Virus record (IMG/VR): IMGVR_UViG_3300042362_000136
Location: 1 to 43,505 of that record
Origin: a virus
Length of the DNA stretch: 43,505 nt
Strand: one strand, 5' to 3'
Positions 38,289-43,505 of the stretch are shown here, one piece after another. The position numbers were made by a program, and so were the translations under genes. Every line of letters begins with the position of its first letter. Position 1 is the stretch's first letter. The notes under the pieces were generated by a model. The model was not told where the DNA came from and ran no database searches. It saw nothing but the letters and a program-made list of their open reading frames with translations.

Positions 38289-38936
38289 ATGCCACTTATC
38301 AAACTCACTACTGGAAACATCGTCCTTCGTAATCAGTCCGGCCAAGTCCGAGCCTTCCACTCCCCTCGACGGGGAGGAAAAGGAAACAAGGAAGTATTTC
38401 TCGATGCCGCAGCCAAATCCGGTCCCACCGTTGGAGTCGTCAATCGAGTCGGAACTCCGCACATCTTCCCGTCTGTTCCGGGTCTGAACCCAAAAGTTGT
38501 TGGTCAGGCTTGCACGCAGATGTTTGAGATCGCGGAAGGTGAGATCATCAAGCTGTTCGTTGACGCAAGAAACAACTACGGTCGTCGCCCTACTCGCGCA
38601 TCGGTGTATCTCCGAATTCGTGGAGGAGCAGCACTTCGCTCGATCACTTTCAAGATCACCGACCACGCTAGTGCCGCGTTCAATCAAGGTGAGGTCGAGG
38701 GCAACTTCGACATCCTCACTCTCGATGAGGTTGAGGCGGAAGGGGTGAAGGTTCTTCCGCAGTTCAAGCACTTCTGCTCCGATTCAGCAGTCAGTAAGGC
38801 GATCACTTCGCAGACCGAGCTTTCCCCGGAGGCTACCCCTGCCACTAAGGTGAAGAAGATTGAAGTCTCGGATGAGAAGGGGGAGAAGCGGGAGGTATTC
38901 GTGGCGGCAAGGCCGAAGCGAGTGCTCGGCGCATAA
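38289..38936 (+). CDS. Hypothetical protein within the AAA+/DUF1257 operon
   Basis: A 215-aa protein: N-terminal LRNQSGQVRAFHSPRRGGKGNKEVFLDAA, a central ASVYLRIRGGAALRSITFKITDHA, and a charged C-terminus. No family is recognised. It starts 18 bp after the ATPase stop without an obvious Shine-Dalgarno and ends one base before palindrome copy 10. Operon position suggests it is a partner or substrate of the ATPase system (inference). Confidence 0.65.
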   Translation: MPLIKLTTGNIVLRNQSGQVRAFHSPRRGGKGNKEVFLDAAAKSGPTVGVVNRVGTPHIFPSVPGLNPKVVGQACTQMFEIAEGEIIKLFVDARNNYGRRPTRASVYLRIRGGAALRSITFKITDHASAAFNQGEVEGNFDILTLDEVEAEGVKVLPQFKHFCSDSAVSKAITSQTELSPEATPATKVKKIEVSDEKGEKREVFVAARPKRVLGA

Positions 38937-38952
38937 TTGCACGAACGTGCAA
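38937..38952. promoter_or_regulatory. Dispersed palindrome, copy 10
   Basis: TTGCACGAACGTGCAA, identical to copy 8, placed directly after a TAA stop and 14 bp before the -35 box at 38967. Confidence 0.87.
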
Positions 38953-38966
38953 ATCAAAAAAACTAC

Positions 38967-38995
38967 TTGCAAAGAAAACGGGTTTAGTTTATACT
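38967..38995 (+). promoter_or_regulatory. Right-arm promoter C (CTTGCAAAGAAAA type)
   Basis: TTGCAA (38967-38972) in CTTGCAAAGAAAA, 17-bp spacer, TATACT (38990-38995), 15 bp to ATG 39011. Confidence 0.58.
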
Positions 38996-39010
38996 TCAAT
39001 ACAATCCACT

Positions 39011-39607
39011 ATGTCACACACAACGTCTATCAAAAGCACGCCGATCAAGAGCATCACTGCTCTTCAGACGGCAATCACAATCCTGCAATCGCAGGGCATC
39101 AACATCACTCTTGAGCGCAACGCAGTCCCACGTATGTATTACGCGGACCAGATTGCAAAGCACGTTAAGTCCAAGCAGGACACGGCTCAACGTGCTGGCC
39201 AGCCGCATGAGGGTCTGAGGTTTCACGAGAACCCGGAGGAGTGCGATTATGTCATCAAGGTGGCAGACGCCTACTATGACATCGGACTCATCTACAATCA
39301 GCACGGCGAACTGGTTCCCTTCTTCGATGACTACCAGTATCCCAGCATCGCAGAGTCGATGGCGAAGGGGTTCTCTACTGAGGAGAAGCCGATTCGCAAG
39401 TTCCTTGGAGCGCAGTTCGCTGGGGCAGTGGAGCATTGGTCTGGTGAGCGTGAGGCAGGTGAGCAGCAACTCCACTCTGTTGGAAAACTGATGCAGCAGT
39501 ATTCCATTGCTGCGGCGTGTGAACAGGCTGCGGCTGAAGGCTACATCATTTCGAGCAGTAGCTTGGACGAGCATGGGAACATCCACCTTACTATCGACAT
39601 CAACTGA
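39011..39607 (+). CDS. DUF1257 / Ycf35-like protein
   Basis: A 198-aa protein. The start MSHTTSIKSTPIKSITALQTAITILQSQGI matches the MSHF-x-IKT-type opening of DUF1257 (Ycf35). Further on, YYDIGLIYNQHGELVPFFDDYQYP and LMQQYSIAAACEQAAAEGYIISSSSLDEHGNIHLTI match its GYDIGF...YELVxD and QRYAY...GFxV...DGxIxL segments. The biochemical function of DUF1257 is not known to me. Transcribed from right-arm promoter C. It is followed after 2 bp by a DUF2997-like gene, the usual companion. Confidence 0.78.
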   Translation: MSHTTSIKSTPIKSITALQTAITILQSQGINITLERNAVPRMYYADQIAKHVKSKQDTAQRAGQPHEGLRFHENPEECDYVIKVADAYYDIGLIYNQHGELVPFFDDYQYPSIAESMAKGFSTEEKPIRKFLGAQFAGAVEHWSGEREAGEQQLHSVGKLMQQYSIAAACEQAAAEGYIISSSSLDEHGNIHLTIDIN

Positions 39608-39609
39608 GT

Positions 39610-39816
39610 ATGAAACAAATCGTTATCACCATCGACAAGGTGGGTCGCGCAAAGGTGGAAGCCGTCGGCTTCGCTGGATGCGGATGCACCGAAGCCACCA
39701 AGGGAATCATCAACGCGCTTTCCAGCAACGCCAAGCCGAACGAAGTATCGGTCGTGGAGAAGCCGGAAATCCACATGATCGAAACCGAAGACAACCACGA
39801 AACCCTCTACAACTGA
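39610..39816 (+). CDS. DUF2997-like small protein
   Basis: A 68-aa protein, MKQIVITIDKVGRAKVEAVGFAGCGCTEATKGIINALS..., matching the DUF2997 plan: short beta strand, GRxxVExxGFxGxxCxExT, then a helix ending in a short acidic tail. The CxC at residues 24-26 (GCGC) is notable, since the family usually keeps at least one Cys here. Function unknown; it typically sits beside DUF1257. The stop overlaps the next start (TGATG). Confidence 0.75.
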   Translation: MKQIVITIDKVGRAKVEAVGFAGCGCTEATKGIINALSSNAKPNEVSVVEKPEIHMIETEDNHETLYN

Positions 39817-40190
39817 TGCCCACTCAAGTCATCACGGTTCGACCGGACGGGTCCATTTTCGGACTGCAACACAAACGAGGGCAAGGGATTGACCTTCGCA
39901 AGTTTGGGCACGCCGAAGTCAAACGTGCCACCATCATTGAGTGGGACCAGCATAATCAGGAGTGGTTCATTCGCTGGGTGAGCGAAGACGCTCTTCTGCA
40001 TGGGTTGTCGTGGGATTACGACACGTTCAAGAACGCGCAGGTCAACTACGAGGACTTTCAAGGTCAGGCCGTCGCGGAGTTATCAGACGACGAGGGAGAC
40101 TTCGTGGTCTACTTCCAAGACTACGAAGATGCGGTTGCCGCAGAAGTCGCAGTGATCCAAGCGATGCAAGTTGCTGGAGAGATCGGCTGA
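39816..40190 (+). CDS. Conserved hypothetical protein
   Basis: A 124-aa acidic protein. It has short VITVRPDGSI and IDLRKFGHAEVKRATIIEWDQHNQEWFIRWV segments, with a helix EDAVAAEVAVIQAM at the end. The arrangement (RR/KRAxxIEWD...W...A-EVxxI) is one I have seen in small phage proteins of unknown function. ATG 39816 overlaps the previous stop. The true start is not upstream, since that reading frame extends through the DUF2997 gene. Confidence 0.65.
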   Translation: MPTQVITVRPDGSIFGLQHKRGQGIDLRKFGHAEVKRATIIEWDQHNQEWFIRWVSEDALLHGLSWDYDTFKNAQVNYEDFQGQAVAELSDDEGDFVVYFQDYEDAVAAEVAVIQAMQVAGEIG

Positions 40191-40198
40191 AAAACAGA

Positions 40199-40236
40199 CC
40201 CCCCGGCTCCGAGCGATCAAAAACGGAACCGGGGGG
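40199..40236. terminator. GC-rich hairpin; possible (bidirectional) terminator
   Basis: CCCCCCGG (40199-40206) pairs with CCGGGGGG (40229-40236), and TCCG (40208-40211) with CGGA (40224-40227), separated by one mismatch; the loop is 12 nt. No T run follows on the + strand; on the - strand a TCTGTTTTTC tract comes straight after it. Could end leftward transcripts or act as an mRNA-stabilising stem. Confidence 0.5.
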
Positions 40237-40259
40237 CAAATCCACAAACACAAGAAAAT

Positions 40260-40275
40260 ATGCACGAGCGTGCAA
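40260..40275. promoter_or_regulatory. Dispersed palindrome, copy 11
   Basis: ATGCACGAGCGTGCAA: the first T of the consensus is A. It contains the ATG of the longest reading of the replication gene, so that start codon could be occluded by a bound protein. Confidence 0.75.
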
Positions 40276-41462
40276 ATTGTGCAACTAAAATTAGCGATTG
40301 GCAGTTCATACATGAGGTTCAACGAAAGATGCTCAGAGAATGGTTTCGATACCTCACTGCCTTGCAACGCCTCGCCCTACTATTCATCTTCGACCGAACA
40401 CTCGGCTGGGGAAAGGAGTGGGAGCGTATCACGATGGACCACTGTTCTCAGGGCATCGTGGGGTCTGACGGTGTGTTCTATGCAGCACCGTTTACCTCTT
40501 GTCGCAAGCGTGCCGCCGAAGTCGTTCACTCGCTTGTTGAACTCGGGCTTGTTCGTGTTGAGTCACGTAAACATGACAGAGCAAAGCGATACGCATTGAA
40601 CTTTGATTGGACCCCCAAGCCTATGCAACTACCAAAACGACTCAAGCAAGGGGGCGAAAACGCCCCGCTCATGGGGGCGAAAACGCCCCCCTTCTTAGGG
40701 GCGAAAACGCCCCGATTAAGAGAAGAGAATAAAGAGGGTAAACCAAAGGAAGAGACTACGGACGCAAGCGTCCGTGGTCGCAAGGGTATCGAAGAGATTG
40801 TATTGAACGTCAAGGTCCGTTCTAGGAAGCGTGCCGCGTTGCGGCAAGCCGACGGTCGTCCGCTTCGACAAGACAAGTCCGGCTTCCTCCCCTCCCGTTC
40901 CGCCCTCATCATTACATGGCGAGAACTGTGGCTCCGCTTTTTCCCTGACATTCCGCTGGAGCCTTTGCCGAAGACCAGTGTGTCCATCCTTCACACCTAT
41001 TGGAAGAACTGGGTGCAAGCTCGAAACGAGGGTGAGTTTTACGACTACCTTGAATGGTTGTTCGATAACTGGAATGCCTTGCGAGTTGGAACCTTCTCAT
41101 GGATGACCGGATACCCAAAAGCCCCTGCACTTCGCATGATCGTGAGCAGCAAGCTCCGCGCCTACTACGAGGAGGCATACCGAGAGAAGCAAGCCATCGC
41201 AGTCTGGCGCAAGCTGGAGCCACATGAACGTCGTATTCGTGAGTTGGTCGAGAACGGCATGGACCCGGAGAAGGCGCAACAGATGGTTGAGCGAGAGTTC
41301 GCCACCAAGAAGGAACTTGCTGAGTTGTCGAAGGCTAGACAACGATTGAGCGTGATGATGGAGACGTTCAACCGTCGTGAGGACGCGAGCAACGCAATCA
41401 CTCCGAGAAAGCGCACCCCGTTGCCCTCAAAAACCAACTTCAAAAAATGGGAGGACAAGTGA
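40260..41462 (+). CDS. Replication initiator (lambda O-like, winged-helix)
   Basis: A 400-aa protein. Residues ~25-115 form a winged-helix region of the phage replication-protein type (REWFRYLTALQRLALLFIFDRTLGWGKEWERITMDHC...FTSCRKRAAEVVHSLVELGLVRVESRKHD). Residues 131-152 are the translation of DNA iterons. The C-terminal part is basic and helical, with DPEKAQQMVEREFATKKELAELSKARQRL. It would bind its own gene's iterons and recruit the helicase encoded 0.7 kb downstream. The exact start is uncertain: ATG 40260 sits in a palindrome and no Shine-Dalgarno is seen; the next in-frame ATG is 40329. Confidence 0.75.
   Translation: MHERANCATKISDWQFIHEVQRKMLREWFRYLTALQRLALLFIFDRTLGWGKEWERITMDHCSQGIVGSDGVFYAAPFTSCRKRAAEVVHSLVELGLVRVESRKHDRAKRYALNFDWTPKPMQLPKRLKQGGENAPLMGAKTPPFLGAKTPRLREENKEGKPKEETTDASVRGRKGIEEIVLNVKVRSRKRAALRQADGRPLRQDKSGFLPSRSALIITWRELWLRFFPDIPLEPLPKTSVSILHTYWKNWVQARNEGEFYDYLEWLFDNWNALRVGTFSWMTGYPKAPALRMIVSSKLRAYYEEAYREKQAIAVWRKLEPHERRIRELVENGMDPEKAQQMVEREFATKKELAELSKARQRLSVMMETFNRREDASNAITPRKRTPLPSKTNFKKWEDK
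40651..40713. other. Putative origin of replication: three palindromic iterons
   Basis: Three copies of GGGGCGAAAACGCCCC start at 40651, 40674 and 40698 (23-24 bp period, about two helical turns); the middle one extends to a perfect 18-bp inverted repeat. They lie inside the initiator gene between its DNA-binding and C-terminal parts and are followed by a purine- and A/T-rich stretch (40714-40755). This is the arrangement of the lambda origin inside gene O. Confidence 0.78.
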
Positions 41463-41463
41463 T

Positions 41464-41601
41464 ATGAAACTCAATGATAAATCAGATGACCAACTGATTG
41501 TGGCTGCTGGATGCGGATGCTTCATTCTGATCCTGCTAATCAGCGTTCTTGTATCAGTAGTGTCCATTGCAATCAAGCTGGCAATCTGGGCTACGGAATA
41601 A
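41464..41601 (+). CDS. Small single-pass membrane protein (45 aa)
   Basis: A 45-aa protein: charged start MKLNDKSDDQLI, one long hydrophobic helix (about 12-40, with a GCGC pair) and an end IWATE. ATG 41464 is 1 bp past the initiator stop. No Shine-Dalgarno is evident other than GGAGG at 41450-41454. It is too small to classify; possibly a membrane-linked replication or host-takeover factor. Confidence 0.6.
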   Translation: MKLNDKSDDQLIVAAGCGCFILILLISVLVSVVSIAIKLAIWATE

Positions 41602-41605
41602 CACC

Positions 41606-42145
41606 ATGGAAATTCAAGACAAGGAACTGAAGAAGATGCTCGGCCTAGCCGGGATTCCGAAAAGCTATCAGCGGGAAGATGCGTCACTCAGCAAGTGCGG
41701 AAAGTTTGGTGAAGCTGTTCTCGACTGGCTTTCTTCTGGAGGCTACGCAGAGCTACGAAAAGGTAGTTCCGTCATCGAGATCGTTTCTGACAAGCCCGAA
41801 GCTACAGATGCTTTCTATTGCATGGCGAGAGCAGCCATCCTGCATGGTATTCCTGTTCAAGCCTACCATGTGCTCGATATGCTTAACGAGTCACAACTCA
41901 ACGAGGAGGTATGGGAGGACACCAACGGTGTTCATGCGTTGTTCATAGAAGGATTCTCTGGTGAGCGCAATGACCAGACTACATCAGCGCAGGACGGCAT
42001 CTTGGAATGGTTCCTTTCCCGATGGCTGATGGATGGCAAGTCCATCGTGTTTTTGCACGACGTTCAAATTGCTCAGGGATCACTCACTAAGCGGTTCAAA
42101 AAGCGAATCGCCCTTCACCACAAAGTCACGCTGACCAATCTCTAA
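41606..42145 (+). CDS. Possible helicase-loader-like protein, degenerate
   Basis: A 179-aa protein placed directly before the DnaB-type helicase, the usual position of a DnaC-like loader. VHALFIEGFSGE (about 109-120) looks like a Walker-B-type strand and GKSIVFLHDVQIAQGSLTKRFKKRIALHHKVTL (143-175) resembles the C-terminal end of an AAA+ core, but no Walker A is visible. It may be a degenerate AAA+ adaptor or an unrelated protein; the assignment is mainly positional. Start ATG 41606 is 4 bp after the previous stop. Confidence 0.45.
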   Translation: MEIQDKELKKMLGLAGIPKSYQREDASLSKCGKFGEAVLDWLSSGGYAELRKGSSVIEIVSDKPEATDAFYCMARAAILHGIPVQAYHVLDMLNESQLNEEVWEDTNGVHALFIEGFSGERNDQTTSAQDGILEWFLSRWLMDGKSIVFLHDVQIAQGSLTKRFKKRIALHHKVTLTNL

Positions 42146-42148
42146 CCT

Positions 42149-43426
42149 ATGTCTACCGGATTCAGTTTTCTACACGCTACGATAGGTAGCAACGATTGGC
42201 GTCTTCTTCGTCGCGCAAAAGATGAGATGTTCACTGAGGAGGAACTCCCAGCCTTTGCGTTCATCCGAGATTACTTTGAGCGTTACAAGGAGATGCCGAC
42301 GATTGATGTCGTCGCACAAGAAGGGTTTCAGCTTCCTCGCCCACGCCGCAGTGCTTCATCGGAGTATTGGCTCGACACGTTGAAGCGGAGGTTTGCTTAT
42401 ACGCGGGTGGACGAAAAGCACCCGCGTCTTGTGCAAGCCATGAGCAGTCAGAATACTGACGAGATGCTTGCTGTTCTTCGCGAGATGGTGGCAGAGGCTT
42501 CGTTGGTGGTAGGCTCAGAACGCTACACCACGCTTCGCGATGAAGTATCTGCCGTGCGTGACGACTATCTGTGGGCTAGGTCTAATCCCGGTCTTCGCGG
42601 AATCCCATCCGGCTGGCCTACGCTTGACCTCGCTACTATGGGGTTCATGGGCGGCGATGTCATCGTGCTGGCTGGTCGTCCCTCAATGGGTAAAAGCTAC
42701 CTGCTGCTGGAGATGGTCAACTCTGCCTATCTCGATGGCAACCCTGCTGCGCTGGTCTCAATGGAGATGACCACCACGCAGATGGTCCGCAGATGGGTTG
42801 GCAGACGGTCAGGGTTCAATCCGAACTTGATCCGCGATGGTGGGCTGACCACCTATTCCCACGAGCATCTTCTCTCCGTGATTGATGATATGGAGAACAA
42901 TGAAACGCCAATCTATATGCTCGCCGGGGACATGAGAAAAAGCGTGTCAGGGATCGAGGCAATGGTAATGGAGTTCTCGCCAAAGATTCTCTTCGTTGAC
43001 GCAGCCTACCTGTTGACTCCATCTGGTCGTAGGCAGGGGCACATCAGTAAATGGGAGTCTATCAGCGAAGTCATCTGCGAGTTAAAGCAACTAGCCATTC
43101 GCTACGACATCCCTGTCGTCATCAGCGTCCAGTTTAATCGAAACCAGAAGAGCAAGGGTAAGAAGGAACTAGACCTCGGGGACATCGCAGGAAGCGATAG
43201 CATTCCGCAAGACGCCAGCGTTGTATTGGGTATCCGTCAGGGTCCAGCCCCCTATCAGCGATCACAACGAATCGTTGAGGTGATGAAGAACCGGGAGGGT
43301 GACACGCCAAGATTCGCCACTGCCTTTTCATTCAGCCCTGTCAGCATGATTGAGGTTCCCTTAGTTGAGGAAGGTGATGACGATGACGGTGAGTCAACTG
43401 TAGTGAACACAGGTTGGATGATTTGA
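42149..43426 (+). CDS. Replicative DNA helicase (DnaB-type)
   Basis: A 425-aa protein. Residues 1-120 are an N-terminal helical domain. The RecA-like core begins near 150 with GIPSGWPTLD; it has Walker A GRPSMGKS (176-183), SMEMTTTQM (about 204-212), a Walker B-like KILFVDAAYLL (279-289) and a later SVQFNRNQKS region equivalent to the family's SQLNR motif. An acidic tail ends the protein. It should unwind DNA ahead of the fork as a hexamer, loaded by the upstream proteins. The palindrome copy 12 overlaps its stop codon. Confidence 0.93.
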   Translation: MSTGFSFLHATIGSNDWRLLRRAKDEMFTEEELPAFAFIRDYFERYKEMPTIDVVAQEGFQLPRPRRSASSEYWLDTLKRRFAYTRVDEKHPRLVQAMSSQNTDEMLAVLREMVAEASLVVGSERYTTLRDEVSAVRDDYLWARSNPGLRGIPSGWPTLDLATMGFMGGDVIVLAGRPSMGKSYLLLEMVNSAYLDGNPAALVSMEMTTTQMVRRWVGRRSGFNPNLIRDGGLTTYSHEHLLSVIDDMENNETPIYMLAGDMRKSVSGIEAMVMEFSPKILFVDAAYLLTPSGRRQGHISKWESISEVICELKQLAIRYDIPVVISVQFNRNQKSKGKKELDLGDIAGSDSIPQDASVVLGIRQGPAPYQRSQRIVEVMKNREGDTPRFATAFSFSPVSMIEVPLVEEGDDDDGESTVVNTGWMI

Positions 43427-43438
43427 ACGAGCGTGCAA
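43423..43438. promoter_or_regulatory. Dispersed palindrome, variant copy 12
   Basis: TTGAACGAGCGTGCAA, one mismatch in the left arm. It covers the helicase stop codon and ends directly before ATG 43439, like copy 8. Confidence 0.7.
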
Positions 43439-43505
43439 ATGAAGAAGCAGAACAGTCAGAATTTGAACATACAGGTTGGTCGAAACGCCACCATCCTTGT
43501 CGTGA
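43439..43505 (+). CDS. Start of another gene, cut by the window end
   Basis: 22 codons are visible from ATG 43439 (MKKQNSQNLNIQVGRNATILVV), open to the last base. It begins directly at the edge of palindrome copy 12, with no Shine-Dalgarno. Product unknown; the position after the helicase suggests a replication or recombination gene. Confidence 0.45.
   Translation, partial: MKKQNSQNLNIQVGRNATILVV

Noticed and set aside
42053-42067. TTGCACGACGTTCAA inside the loader-like gene as another palindrome copy
   Set aside because: It has a 1-bp centre and a mismatch, lies inside a coding sequence, and may be chance. Half-sites near 560, 3908, 8228, 21678, 25501 and 38514 were rejected for the same reason.
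509-43439. The palindromes as Rho-independent terminators
   Set aside because: Stems are only 6-8 bp and are followed by A-rich sequence, not T runs; two true terminators with long stems and T tracts exist for comparison.
1-43505. CRISPR arrays, tRNAs, integrase, diversity-generating retroelement
   Set aside because: No spacer-repeat arrays, tRNA cloverleaf, recombinase motif or reverse transcriptase was seen. The repeated fibre modules do not form a template/variable-repeat pair with a reverse transcriptase.

Overview
The window is a stretch of a tailed double-stranded DNA phage (or a prophage carrying no visible integration genes). It encodes an HK97-type capsid and a long non-contractile, siphovirus-like tail. 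Base composition is moderate, by eye slightly above 50% GC. All convincing genes lie on the + strand, densely packed, with many 1-4 bp stop/start overlaps. I cannot name the host. I see no integrase, repressor, tRNA, CRISPR array, insertion sequence or RNA polymerase gene.

Layout: (1) 22-291, a small orphan gene closed by a perfect GAAA-tetraloop terminator. (2) 292-543, a G-tract-containing non-coding leader. (3) 544-3293, packaging: ParB-like protein, small and large terminase. (4) 3308-5988, a cargo block: a conserved small protein, a SAM methyltransferase, a cytosine-C5 DNA methyltransferase and a sulfotransferase-like protein. (5) 6017-11611, head: portal, Mu-F-like morphogenesis protein, prohead protease, major capsid, then a terminator. 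(6) 11742-17036, a glycosyltransferase-like gene, head-tail connectors, tail tube candidate and tail chaperone with a possible -1 frameshift. (7) 17045-34228, tape measure, tail tip, fibres, adsorption proteins and two further glycosyltransferase-like genes. (8) 34282-36175, lysis: amidase, LydA-like holin and a membrane-anchored PAS-fold protein. (9) 36221-40190, an AAA+ ATPase / DUF1257 (Ycf35-like) / DUF2997 set with companion genes. (10) 40260-43505, replication: an O-like initiator with internal iterons, a loader-like protein, a DnaB-type helicase and the start of another gene.

Two regulatory patterns overlie the gene map. A 16-bp palindrome, TTGCACGNNCGTGCAA in its commonest form (core TGCAC-N4-GTGCA), occurs about a dozen times. 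All copies but one are in gaps between genes, usually directly after a stop codon. At three places it sits 7-8 bp upstream of a promoter-like -35 box. Second, many genes, including structural ones, have their own sigma70-like promoter (TTG... / 16-17 bp / TAnnnT), in several cases so close to the ATG that the mRNA would be leaderless or nearly so. Shine-Dalgarno sites are often absent.

The least conventional content: the dispersed palindrome regulon; the cytosine methyltransferase whose 3' end also carries a second recognisable methyltransferase-type C-terminus in another frame; the mucin-like Ser/Thr-Asn-Pro tail of a tail protein coupled to two glycosyltransferases; the PAS protein in the lysis cassette; the AAA+/DUF1257/DUF2997 operon; and a lambda-like origin inside the replication gene. 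Assignments rest on reading translated sequences by eye; no database search was run.
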